This document shows positions 50,800 to 62,347 of a stretch of 64,000 bases of DNA, one piece after another (positions within the stretch are counted from its first letter, which is position 1; each line of letters begins with the position of its first letter). Made by a program: the position numbers and the translations under genes. The notes below the pieces were generated by a model. That model saw nothing but the letters and a program-made list of their open reading frames with translations. It did not search any database and was not told the origin of the DNA. The stretch lies in assembly GCF_020379485.1 (NCBI RefSeq), contig NC_063446.1, positions 14,816,471 to 14,880,470 on the forward strand, written 5' to 3'. This DNA is from Brassica napus (taxonomy: Eukaryota > Streptophyta > Magnoliopsida > Brassicales > Brassicaceae).

Positions 50800-51161
50800 A
50801 TCAACCTTAAACGGTCGGTTAGCAATAGCAAAGCTAGTATATACTACAAGAAAACAGGGATGTTTTATTATTTATAAAAAAATATATAATTAAAAGTAAA
50901 CATAAATATCTGCTTTTATATGGCGGAGGTTCATCGTTTTTGGGATAAAACCAAATAAAAAAAAGTGATAACTACTGCAAAACGCGTTTTACTTAAAACA
51001 CACTCTCAATGACTTTTCCTTCTCCTTATCGTTCTGTACACATCTCTATAAGTTTATGGGTCTAGACTTTGCACTGTGAGTCATCTCCTTTAGTCAACGT
51101 CGTTTCTTGTTCTTGACCTACACGTTTCGCAGGAGATCAGAAACCTAGAAAAGAAACAACA

Positions 51162-52560
51162 ATGACTGATCAGCACAATCAACCTCCCGTTGGTGTCCCT
51201 CCTCCTCAAGGTTTCTTCCCAACTCCATTATCTTCATGCTGAACTTTTGGGTTCGTTAAACTGCTTTGATCTTGTGATAACAGGTTATACACCAGAGGGG
51301 TATCCACCGCAGGGATATCCGCCGCAAGATTACCCACCGCAGGGCTACCCACAGCAAAGCTATCCTCCTACGTATGCGCCGCAATATCCTCCACCACAGC
51401 AGAATCAGCAGCCGCATCAACAGAGCAGTACTACTGGGTGTCTACAAGGATGGTACGTCAAAATAATTTTTATTTTATTAATTGATATACTATACCGCTT
51501 ATTTACAAAAATCAGGCATACCACATATTTTGTCATACCACTCCATTCTCATTCCACTTTTTGTATGTTATCAAATAGAAAGTCATGTGCTAAAGCTAGA
51601 ATATTCTTCTTCTAGAACTTGACTCTTCATCCTTTTCTCTTCTCTGTCTATATATCTCTCTCTGTTGATAATCGATATTGCATTCATTAGGATGAACATG
51701 CTTACATTCAAACATTGAACTGGTACTGGTTATAGACTACATTGCATATTTAAAGCAATTGAATTTGGTAAGCAACACGGAGGTTTTTCACCCAGCTTCT
51801 TCTCAATAAAATAATAACAACATTTTTTTATAAAAAGAGGAGAGATGATAGACACTTTAGAAACGATTGTCATATAAAAAACTCTTTGACTTCTGTTGAA
51901 AAACTGTGTTACTATGTACTCCCTTCGTTTGTAAGTGATGTTTAGGATTTTTGTTTTGTTTCAATTCAACCGTGGAAACAGTACTGTTCACTTTTTTTAA
52001 GAATATGTACGGTGGAAAAAATAAAGTTTTTGTGTCATAATTTATTTAATGTCTAATTTGATCAACCCATGATACATTAATTATCGTTTAGTTCCACAAT
52101 TTTAATAAAAATTGATCCGGTCCATCGGAAAAAAATTATATAATAACAACAAAAAACATTGTATATGTATAAATAAAATGATCAAATATATAAAAAAATT
52201 ATCGATAATATATAAAAATAAACTCACTATGCGTAAGGTGCGTGTCTTTATCCTAGCTAAATATAGTATTGGTGAGATTTATTGCAAAGTGTATTGGTGA
52301 GATGTCGCCATACTAGTATTGGTAAATGGAAATATAGTATTGGTGAGATAAAGTATCTACAATTAATGATGCTCTAATTGTGTTACTGGTTCTGAGAATG
52401 GTACAGGTTTAAAGTAACATATACTTGCAAAAGTTTTGGTTACTCTGTTTTTATCAAGAATAAAACTGACTGAGAATGTGAGCAAATGTTATGATTTTTC
52501 AGTCTTGCTGCTCTATGCTGTTGCTGGCTATTCGAATGTTGTGCAGAGCTGGCATTTTAA
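51162..52560 (+). CDS. CYSTM-domain proline-rich protein, tandem copy 1
   Basis: Exons 51162-51210, 51284-51452 and 52503-52560 give a protein of about 91 residues. The N-terminus (MTDQHNQPPVGVPPPQ) leads into GYPPQ-type repeats and a Q-rich stretch. It ends in a cysteine-rich transmembrane (CYSTM) module, CLQGCLAALCCCWLFECC. CYSTM proteins are small tail-anchored membrane proteins linked to stress tolerance and, for some members, plant development. The gene resembles At2g41420. Intron 2 is 1050 bp because of an insertion at 51770-52376. All splice sites are canonical. A Helitron ends 363 bp upstream of the ATG. Its tandem partner is at 56823. Confidence 0.9.
51770..52376. mobile_element. Insertion in intron 2 of CYSTM copy 1
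   Basis: About 600 bp absent from the same position of CYSTM copy 2: intron homology stops at GCAATTGAATTTGG and resumes at ATTGTGTTACTGG. It includes a Stowaway-like end (TACTCCCTTCGTTTG at 51918) and, at 52264-52370, several copies of TATTGGTGAGAT. It may be a composite of two small elements. No target duplication was resolved. Confidence 0.55.
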
Positions 52561-52810
52561 TTGCAAGAGAGTGTTTGCAACACAAGAACCTTGGTTGGAA
52601 TTAAAATAATTTCTGGATACAATCTCTGGTCTATTATATTTCTTTATGTTTTTATGTTCTTAGGCTCATAAAAAAACTATGGCCTATCCACGTTTTAGCT
52701 CGATTTGGATTTGAGAATAATGGGAATGTAAACTGGTGTAGTGACATTATTCCTTTGCCTCCCTCAGTCAATTGCTTTCTCTCTTTGTTCATATTTCATA
52801 TGAAAACTGG

Positions 52811-54379
52811 AGTTTCTTGGGCTCTACGAGTTGTACTTAACGTACAAGTCTTAAAATGCATCGTAAATCAGATTATTCACCTCTGATTGATCAGTTAAGC
52901 CAAACACAAATTGATGATCAGAGCTTAGTCAAGAAACAAATTCCTTTTAGTTTATTTGTGCAGTGGTTCTAAGAGTGGTATCAGCTCGTATATCGAAAAA
53001 TAAAAACATGAATGCCTTCTGATTTCTTGATTCAAGATTGGAGTTAATGATTAAGATGCTCATATGTTCTCCTGTTTTTAGAAAAATAAAATTTCCATGC
53101 TCTATCAGGCTCAAGGAGAGTGCTTACCCAAGAGAAGTCTTAAGATACGGAATAGGTTCAGTTTAAAAAAAAAAGGTTCAGTTGAAGTACGTGTTCATAA
53201 ATATCAACTCAACTTCATGGGATGTACAGCATATATACTTTCAGAATAGCATACATTAAAGATAATGATATTATCAAGCATCATAGGTTTAAATCCACAT
53301 GGTGAAGAATAATCAGTGGTAAATAGTTATGAAGATATGTGCATATCTCTTCCTTTTTTCTTCAGTAATTCAGTAAATCTGCTTGCTTGGGATTTTGTTT
53401 TAATTGATTCTAGGTCTCTAATCGTCTATATTTTTATCCTTGTTGTTTATAGTTTTATGTTTGATTCCAAAGAATTCGTGTAATTCTGATGGTCTTTTTA
53501 TTCCAGAGGACATTCATATTCGTGATGGCTTTGTTTCCTAATTATATATCTCAAAATTGTATCTTATCTCTGTATCTTTCTAAGATTAATGGAAATTTTA
53601 GTGTGAAAAAAAGTTGCTTGTCATTGATTCCACTTCTTAACAAATTTTGTCTATATAGTTCTTTTTTTGTGCACCTGTCTATATATTTCTTATATACACA
53701 AATTATATTGTCGTGTGTTACAAGAAAAAAGACGTGGGTATAACTAGTAACCATCATTGTAACATTAGAAATAGATAGGAAAAGAATGAATATGAATAAA
53801 ATTTTGGGAATGATGAAGAATGGTGATTTTTTATAAAAAATTAACAAGGAACAAATTTACTGTATAATTCTCTACAAGAAAAAAAATGAAACGGAGTGAA
53901 AAGGAAAAACTATTTCTCATGAATGACAATTTTTTTAAGGAATGTTACGGAATGTATTGTTCCCCTTCATTCTCAGAACTCAGTTTTTTTATCCGTGATC
54001 CAATCAATCAATATATTGTTCAAAAAATTATTTTTATCTTTTTCCTAAATCTATTTTGTTCATACATATTTGAGATATTTATCATAGCTATTTGAGTTCC
54101 CCCTAGCGAAAGAAACTCCAAACAAAAAATTAGATAAACATGCATATGTGCCGTCTTAAGATCACAAGTAACATACAATAATTGTGTTATCTCGAGCTGC
54201 AACTTGATCTGATTAGTGTAGAGGACTATCATGCAGTGCCGGTCCTGCCATGAAAAGTCATCTTTGATCCAAAAAAGAAGAAGAATAGTAGTGGTTTCTT
54301 TTATGTCAAAATCTCATCTAGAAAACCAAAGCAGCATACAAACCAATGAAAATATTCTTAATTTATTTTAGAAAATTAA
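52811..54379. other. Spacer between the tandem CYSTM units
   Basis: AT-rich DNA without a recognised gene. About 53720-53960 resembles a decayed MITE. A possible element end, CAGTGCCGGTCCTGCC, lies at about 54235. Nothing coding is supported. Confidence 0.35.
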
Positions 54380-54466
54380 ATATAATTATAAATAAAAAGA
54401 AATATCAGCTTTAAATGGTGGGGTTTCATTGCATTTATTACCCCTTATCTTTGAATACATAACAAC

Positions 54467-54893
54467 TAGGCCCGAGACTTAATATCTGGTATCTGTTATC
54501 TAATCCAGGATTTGCTCCGATCCGTTTCGAAAAACGGATATCCGCCGGATCCAAATAGAGATTTTACGGATTTAGATATTGAAATTTTAGGTCCGGATAA
54601 CCGGATCCGGACCTATTATATATTTTTAAAATATTAAAATATAATTATATTTATATATGTATTTTATAAATAATTTATATATAAAATAAATATAATTTTA
54701 ATTTTATTAAATTTCAATAATTTTTTGTTCAGAAAATAATTTTAAATAGTAAATTAATTATTAATTTGTTAGTTTTAAGTTTAAATTTAATTTTTTATTT
54801 TTTAAAAAGTATTTGAATCCAGATATCCGCGGGTATTCGGATTTTAGTCTGGATATCGTAACTCTGAATATCTGATCTGTCTCACCCCTGATA
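54467..54893. mobile_element. Non-autonomous hAT-like MITE
   Basis: Starts TAGGCCCGAGAC and ends (reverse complement) TATCAGGGGTGAGAC. It is flanked by near-identical 8-mers ATAACAAC (54459-54466) and ATAACAAT (54894-54901). Sub-terminal ATCCGGAT/CGGATATCC repeats surround an AT-rich core. The flanks join up with the DNA at 50930-50995 upstream of CYSTM copy 1, which lacks the element. Confidence 0.65.
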
Positions 54894-55520
54894 ATAACAA
54901 TTGCAAAACGTGTATTAATTAAAATTAGGGCTCTACAATCGGGGTCCAAACCGGATTTCAGTTTGGGATTAATCGGGTTTCGAATTTTTTTGTCATGAAT
55001 TTCAGTCTTATTTGGATATTATAAAATTTTGGGTCGGATTCGCATTGAATTTAGTTACATGTCCAAGATCTGGTTGAACCCTAAATAGTTCGGTTTCAGA
55101 CATTAATCGAGTTATCTGTTCCAAAAATATTTTTTTCCTTTTAAATTTGTGTATGTGGCTTCTTTAAACCATAATGTTGTCTTCAAAATAACTTTGGAAG
55201 ACTCTTCTATCAACCTTAAGAGACTTTTCCTTGAACTATACGTGACAACATCATACATATCATGAAAAACCAAAGCATTGTACGAACAAAAATCATACAT
55301 AATGAAACATAAGAAATTAAAATTAACAAATAACAACTCTATTAACCTAAGGAACACTAACTTTAAAAAGAACAACATTGTGTAAATTTCAGAAGCAGGC
55401 TTATACAAATTGAACTTTAAATGCAATTATCAAAACATTAAAACATCATTATTGACAAAAAGATATATTTAAATAAATATTTGATTTATTTTTTATTATT
55501 TGAGTTAATTATTCATGTAA

Positions 55521-56755
55521 TCTTATATATTAAAACAGAAGTCATGACTTCTTTCATGTATGATTTTTTTAATTTGGACCATCATTTAAAAATCTTATTA
55601 AATGTATTTTATTAAGACTAATAATAAATCGAATCTTTAAAATATTTTAATCATAATATCTTTTGATATCTTTTCATTTTAAATATAAATATATTTATTT
55701 TAAAATTCTAACAAATCTGTTTTAAAAGATTTTTACAAGATCTTCATTTTCGAAATTATATTTAAATATTTTCACTAATTTTGAAATTAGTTTAAAACAT
55801 TATTATACATTAATATTTTCAGTTATCGTTTATAAAATAAAAAAATTAAAAAATCTATAATATTTTATATATTGCACATTTAAAAATCTTATTAAATGTA
55901 TTTTATTAAGACTAATAATAAATAGAATCTTTAAAATATTTTAATCATAATATCTTTTGATATCTTTTCATTTTAAATATAAATATATCTATTTTAAAAT
56001 TCTAACAAATTTGTTTTAAAAGATTTTTATAAGATCTTCATTTTTGAAATTATATTTAAATATTTACACTAATTTCGAAATTAGTTTAAAATATTATTAT
56101 ACATTAATATATTCAGTCATCGTTTATAAAATGAAAAATGAAAAAAACTATAATATTTTATTTATTATATAATCATAATCAATCATATTAAAATAAAATT
56201 AATATATTGAGCTAAATATAATAAAATTGTATTAACTTTATATATTTATATATTTTATTTTCGTAATTATAAAATATTTATGTTCAAAAATAAAATCTAA
56301 TATGTTGGTAAGATTAGTTAACATTAGCAAACTATATAATATATGTATAAAAATTAACATGTATTTCTTTAAAGTTAATAATATAAAATCTTTGTAACTA
56401 CTTTAATCATAATATATTTTCATTTTAAATATAATATATATTTATATATTATATTTTAAAAATTCTAATAAATCTGTGTAAAAATATTTTAACAATAACT
56501 TAATGTATTTTAAGTTGTCGTTTAAAAATAAAAATAAATAAATTATATCATATTTTATCAATTTATAGTCATGATCATGTTAAAATACAATTATTATACT
56601 AAAATAAATATGATAAAATTATATTCAATTGATAAATTTATAAATTTTATTTTCATAAATATAAATTATTTATTTATTATTTATTTAAAAATATAATATG
56701 ATGATAGAACGGCTTAAAATTAACAAACTATATAATACATGTTTAAAAATTAAAT
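55521..56755 (+). mobile_element. 3'-truncated Helitron abutting CYSTM copy 2
   Basis: The 5' end TCTTATATATTAAAACAG is at 55521. Sequence matches 48571-49490 for most of its length. A 294-bp internal tandem duplication is present (AATCTTATTAAATG at 55591 and 55885). The match ends near 56755 without a hairpin or CTAGT; the next bases are the conserved leader of CYSTM copy 2. Confidence 0.75.
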
Positions 56756-56822
56756 TAAAAGGGAGTCATCTCCTTTTGGTCGTCTCTCGAGCTACACGTT
56801 CCATAGGAGATCAGAAATAACA

Positions 56823-58046
56823 ATGAGTCAGTACAATCAACCTCCCGTTGGTGTTCCTCCTCCTCAAGGTTTCCTCGCAATTCCTTCACATCTCCATGCT
56901 AAATTTTTGGTTTCGTTACTACTTTGATATTCAGGTTATCCGCCTGAGGGATATCCAAAGGAGTCTTATCAGCCGCAAGGTTATCCTCAGCAAGGATATC
57001 CTCCTCCGTATGCACCGCAATATTCACAGCAGCAGCAACAGCAGAACAGCCCTGGGTGTCTAGAAGCATGGTAAGTCAAAATACGCGATATAATCAAAAT
57101 TGCGTTACTAATATTTTGGTTGCGAGTTTCGTATGGGTCTATGTTGACTGAATTGACTTATATTCCGTGTGTGAATGAATGAATATTCAACTAGAGAGTC
57201 TTTAGTGAAAAGGTCATGTGCTACAACTAGAATATTCCTCTGTAGAAGTTGACTGACTTAAAAAAAAAAAAAAGGTTGACTGACTTTTGATACAAAAGTG
57301 TTGGGTGGCAATGTGGTTGCTTTCCTTGTGGCGCCATGGGTTTAAAAATTAAAACAACTTTGGTACGAAATATTATTTTTAAATTATTTCTAAATTTAAC
57401 TTCGAGTCAACTGGAGATTATATACACAAGGTCTTCAACTTTTGGTTATTTAAAAACTTTACCATCCTCTCACTCACACACACTCTCTCCCTTTGTTGAT
57501 TATTTTTTTTTGTAACTAAAAGGGTTAAACCCGGGTCTATTAAAGACACAGACCTAACCCCCAGGTGGGAAGTGCAGCCCACGGATAGACCCTCTCCCGG
57601 GTATTCAAATGGACCGAAATGCAATAGCCCATATCCGTGTAGGTGACCAGGAAAATGTGACTTAGTTTCGCATGGCAGGTGGATCGAACTTGAAATGTAG
57701 TGACATCCCAAGCCCTTCCCCTTACCACTTGACCACAAGCTCCCGGTCACCTTTGTTGATTATTCATATTGCGTTCTTTAGGATGAACATGCTTGCATCA
57801 AACATTGAACCTCTACTGGTTACTTACTAGTACATTGCACATTTAAAGCAATTCGATTTGTATTTGTGTTACTGGTATTGATTATGGTATTAGTAGTTGA
57901 AACTTGAAACTATACATAATAGCAAAAGTTTTTGGTTACTCTGTTTTTTTCAGACTAAAACTGATTGAGAATGTGAACAAATGTTATGATTTTGCAGTTT
58001 CGCTGCTCTCTGCTGTTGTTGTCTCTTGGATTTTTGCTTCTTCTGA
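56823..58046 (+). CDS. CYSTM-domain proline-rich protein, tandem copy 2
   Basis: Exons 56823-56868, 56935-57070 and 57998-58046 give about 76 residues. N-terminus MSQYNQPPVGVPPPQ, then GYPPEGYPKESY and GYPQQGYPPPYAPQY repeats, a poly-Q stretch, and the cysteine-rich membrane module SPGCLEACFAALCCCC. This copy is closer to the recalled At2g41420 protein than copy 1. Intron 2 carries a SINE (57505-57750). The sequence homologous to the promoter of copy 1 stops at about 56760, only 60 bp before the ATG, where Helitron DNA begins, so expression may be altered. The coding frame is intact. Confidence 0.9.
57505..57750 (-). mobile_element. tRNA-derived SINE in intron 2 of CYSTM copy 2
   Basis: On the minus strand: A box GTGGTCAAGTGG (about 57724-57735), B box GTTCGATCC (57681-57689), GC-rich body and a short A-rich tail (57505-57511). 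A perfect 14-bp target duplication CTTTGTTGATTATT flanks it (57491-57504 and 57751-57764). Copy 1 has a single version of this site near 51660-51680, an empty site. Confidence 0.92.
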
Positions 58047-58271
58047 TTGGAGTATCTGCTCAGATCTGCTGGTTTAATTGCAAGAGAGTGTTTGGCAACA
58101 CAAGAACATTTGTTGGATCGGTTAATGGGCATTAAAATGAAATTGCTGGATACAATCTCTTGTATATCCTCTGTCGTATATGTTTTATGTTCTTCTATTC
58201 ATAAATGACATATTGTCTATAGATTTTATATAAAGTAAATTGGTGTGGAGACAATATTTCTTTGCCTCGCT

Positions 58272-59030
58272 TAGGGGTGTCAAAATGAGTTATAGCTTAT
58301 GAGCTGGCTCAGCTCAGCTCAGCTCGATTTTTCATGAGCATGATCTATGTTTTTAAGCTTATTTAATAAATGAAATTAATGATCGAGCTTAAATTAAATC
58401 ATGAGTTTATATAGTTTATATATATACTTTATATATATATGACTTCTATTTTCCTTGTGTAAGAAAATATAGTTTCTATATTAATCGTATTTATCTTCTA
58501 AAATTAAAATGTAAAACCAAAAAGTTATAAATATATGCAAAAAAAAAAAAAAAGAATATTGATATCAATCCTCACATCATATATCTTTAGAATTAAAATC
58601 TAAAACAAAATATTCTTAAGACTCTCATGCAGAATATATATCTTTATGATTTGAATTGATGAAGATTTTAAACATGAATCATCTCAAGACTCTTATGCAG
58701 AATAGATTTTCGGATCACTTATTTAGCTTTGATTTAATTTATTATTAGGTGTCATATTTATTAAGTATTTAATATTAATATTTTGGATTAATTTTAAATT
58801 ATATTATGAAAAATATTTTATTTTCTAATTTATTTTATAATTATTTTCAAAAAATTTATTTTTTTATATTTGATCGCGAGTTAGCTCATTTAACTCATGA
58901 TCTAGATGATTTGATTTCGAATTTACATATTGAAACTCATATAATAAATGAGCTGAGCTAGCTCATGAAATATCTGAACTCAATGTGAGTTGAACTGAGT
59001 TGAGCGAGGTAGTTCATTTTGACATCCCTA
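58272..59030. mobile_element. hAT MITE downstream of CYSTM copy 2
   Basis: A 759-bp element with inverted ends TAGGGGTGTCAAAATGAG and TAGGGATGTCAAAATGAA, the classic plant hAT-MITE terminus. Flanking 8-mers GCCTCGCT (58264-58271) and ACCTCACT (59031-59038) match at six of eight bases. Sub-terminal GAGCTGGCTCAGCTCAGCTC-type repeats. CYSTM copy 1 has GCCTCCCT at the matching site (about 52757) with no insertion. No coding sequence. Confidence 0.88.
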
Positions 59031-59535
59031 ACCTCACTCAGTCTATAGCTTTCTTTGTAACTAAGTAATTAGATTCTGATCCGCACTTTTAAAGTGGAAA
59101 GAATATTTTTTTTATTTCAAAATCTATTTACGAAATTAAAATCTTTTAATATTTATATTTTAGTGTATTTAAAAATATGTATATAATTATATTATTTTGT
59201 ATTTGTATCAAATATGAAACTAAGATACTATTTAAATTGATTGATACAAATCTGATGGATAATCAGTCTTGTTTAGATTTTAAATTTAGATCTTCATAAA
59301 TAAAAGAGAGATTTAAAATCTTCGTTAACGAGGATGCGATCATGTGAAAGTAAACATTGCTGTTTCATAACATAATCAATAACATATCTGAATAAAAATC
59401 CAGAGAAAATTTCGGGAAAAAACCGTCGTTGGAGACAGCGTATTCATATTTATATCGATTTCCCCTTCGGCAATTTGGACTTAAAGCAAATACAACACAT
59501 AGATATGCATTTGCCCATTTACAGTTTTACACCGA

Positions 59536-61150
59536 TCACTCATCGCTTGTCTCAAGAGCAGATTGTAATACTTCTTCCAGATACTTTTCCGCGGCTGCAA
59601 ACTGTCTCTTCTTGTCTTCTATTGCTAGGGCAGCCAGAGCTTTGTCCTGCTCAAAGAAATATGATCAGCCAATACACTGTGAACTGAGACTAGCAACGAC
59701 CAATAACAAAGAGGAGACTGACAATGTATATCAATTCCAGATTTGGAAGTACCAGAGATGTATTAGCTTTCTTTTGGATTCAATTAAAAAGAAGTAAGAA
59801 GATTACCGGAGGCAAGTCCTGGTAGCTTCTTAGAGTATCAACGACGGGTTTGGTCATCTTCTCCAGTTCCTTCCTGTGCTCTGCCATTTCCACAAGCTCT
59901 CTGTGGCTGATGTTAGGACTGTAGCCGACACGGTTGAGCAACATCTGCTCCACAGAATATACATAAATCAAAAAAGGTACGATAACAATACTCAGCTAGC
60001 GAACATCATCTTATACGATCTAGATCTTTACCAGAACGTATGTTTATGATATAACAAAACTCAACAATAACTCCAGCCCTGGAACCATAATCCTTGAATC
60101 AGTAGCAAGAATATAATTTGACCATCACTGAACTGATACTTCCCGTTTCAGCTAGCTAAGAGTTTGTTCCAGTTTTTACATGAAGGTAACTCATCTAATT
60201 GCAGAAAGGTATAAACTTCTCAGCTTACCTATCACCTACAGAAAATGTAAACACTGAAAGAAGAAGAAGAAGGCGTCTACCTCATACTTCTTGTACTGCT
60301 GTATGTATTGTTCCTCCTTGGCTGCCATTACTTCCAAATTCGTTTTCCAATTCTCCATCTGAGATTCACAAGGGACTACATCGTCTTCTAACTGCGCAAG
60401 GATTCTGTAAAAAAACTCAACACAAATAAAGTAAGATCATACACACACACACACACACACACACAAAGTCTATTACTTTCTTCAATTATCACGAATCTTA
60501 CTTCTTCAAATACGTCAGCCTCTGAATCGCTTTCCTCGTATAATCAAGAAGCACATTAGAATCCTTGTGTGCTTTAGCTCTCTTCTCCTCAACTCCAGTC
60601 TTCCTCAGAGAAATATCTCCCATTGCAACAAGGAAACTAGACAACATTTATACTGCATCAGCGATAGGATAGCAACAAACCAATAAGAGAGCCTCCTCAC
60701 CTGCTGAGTTCAGTGTCTCTAATGTTGAGCAAATTCGCCACATTTGCAAGAACTTGAGCTGAAGAGACCACGTTGGAAGGTAAGCTCTCCTGCGCCATTC
60801 CCGCACTCTCCAGTATCTCTCTAACCCGAGCCGCTGCATCAACACTCTTAGTAAGATTCGTTATCGAAGCGGGTGAGTAAAAAGGAAGTTGTACCTTGAG
60901 CACGGTACTCGGAAGCCTTTTGACGGAAGTCGTTGGCGACGATGGTGGCGGCCTGAGACTTGGCTTGAGAAGCGGTGGCCAGGTTGTGGAGATGTGCGAT
61001 GCTTCGATGAGTGTAGTCGAAACTGGGGACTTGTTTCCCGGCGGCTTCGAACTGTGAGGTGAGCCAAGCTTTCACTTCCGAGATCCGCGCGGCGTCGGAT
61101 CCTCCCTTGGCTTCGCTCAACGACGCCGTATCACCGGTCATGTCACTCAT
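59536..61150 (-). CDS. AUG1: AUGMIN subunit 1 (HAUS1-like)
   Basis: AUG1 is one of eight subunits of the augmin complex, which recruits gamma-tubulin to existing microtubules and so nucleates branches in the spindle and phragmoplast. Exons on the minus strand: 60895-61150 (ATG at 61150), 60701-60833, 60502-60636, about 60281-60404, about 59807-59953 and 59536 to about 59648, all with GT/AG borders. The predicted product is about 295 residues. The N-terminal part has ISEVKAWLTSQFEAAGK and FDYTHRSIAHLHNLA; the rest is helical and coiled-coil (RAKAHKDSNVLLDYTRKAI, HRKELEKMTKPVVDTL), ending EEVLQSALETSDE. This matches At2g41350 as recalled. No defect seen. Confidence 0.93.
60441..60465. repeat. 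(AC)n microsatellite in an AUG1 intron
   Basis: Twelve AC units between exons 3 and 4 of AUG1. Confidence 0.95.
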
Positions 61151-62034
61151 CGTTTCGGATCAAACAAAGAAGAAAGCAATTGGAATCGAAGCAGGAGGAG
61201 ATCGGGTTACCGGTTTGGAGATGCGATCACGTTCGCTGATACCCTAAATTTTCCAATTTGGGGGAAAGAACGATCGGTTGGAAAATTTTCAAAAAGGCGA
61301 GAGAAGAGTAAATTTACAAAAGACAGCCGATCTACGTTAACCCGATGATTACTTTTTGGTGTGTTGGGAAATTTTCTACAACAGTGAATGTATCATCTTT
61401 ACTGCTCATCTCAATTCGTTTTTACTGTTTTGTAGAAAAATTATCCACAATTTTTTTTTGAATAATACTAAGATTTAATATCATGTGTAACTTTAATGAT
61501 GTTATTTAGTGTGTTTAATGGATTTAAAAATCAAAATTAAATTTAATGTTATTAGTTCTATGATATTTTAAATTCTGTTGAAATAATGTGGTGTTGGTTT
61601 TATAATTCATAAATCATAATTCAAACTATATATTATTTAATAATATTAATTTATTAGTAAGTTTGATTAGACAATAAATTTTAGTGGATTTGAATTAATT
61701 TCTTTATTAAAAATTTCAAATCCGAGTAAAACATAAATATTTAATAAAATTAAGCAAAACATGTATACTAGTTTTCAAAATTAGATATTTTTATTTGAAT
61801 TTATAAATTATGTAAATTTTCAATCAATTAAAATAAATAAACGAATAAGTATTTTTGACTACTGATTCATACGCTTCTAATTTGGCGATATTTCTTTATC
61901 ACCTCGTTACTTCGTTCCATATAGTACCCACTAGAGTCTTAACGAATAGTCAATGACAATAAATATAGTATTGTTATGAAATAACTTATAATTTATAGTA
62001 TCGAGAAATTTAAATAAGAGTAGAATTTAATACC
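61151..62034. other. AUG1 promoter region and AT-rich intergenic DNA
   Basis: The AUG1 5' leader is probably within 61151-61260. About 61340-61450 has GGGAAATTTTCTACAAC-type sequence common in plant fold-back MITEs. The rest is AT-rich with no gene. Confidence 0.4.
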
Positions 62035-62347
62035 TGTAGGAAGCAAATAACACTAATATGAGGGAGAGAGTTTATTATAAGGAAGAAGAAGAAGATGTAA
62101 TGGTTCTTTGATTATAAACTCTTGTTCTTGTTTATGGTGTACAAAAGAGTGAGATGAGTGATGGTATTTATAGTGAACAACAATACATAAAATAACAAAG
62201 ATGGTGCTTAATTTGGTAAATGAGTGGGTGATCATAATGCTTGATGAGTAGATGATCATAGTGCTTGAGTTGGTAAATGAGTGGATGATCATAGTGCTTG
62301 AGTTTGGTAAAGAAGTGGATGATCATTTCAATGCTTAATTTATAACA
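62035..62347 (-). repeat. 3' LTR of the second Copia element
   Basis: About 313 bp, starting TGTAGG and ending ATAACA on the plus strand. It contains a short tandem repeat (about 62215-62325) based on TTGGTAAATGAGTGGATGATC and ATAGTGCTTGAG. Its partner LTR is beyond the window, so the left limit is inferred from the TG terminus. Confidence 0.65.

Noticed and set aside
53551..53847. Overlapping hydrophobic open frames on both strands
   Set aside because: AT-rich sequence favours Phe/Ile/Leu codons by chance; no start context, homology or neighbouring exons support a gene.
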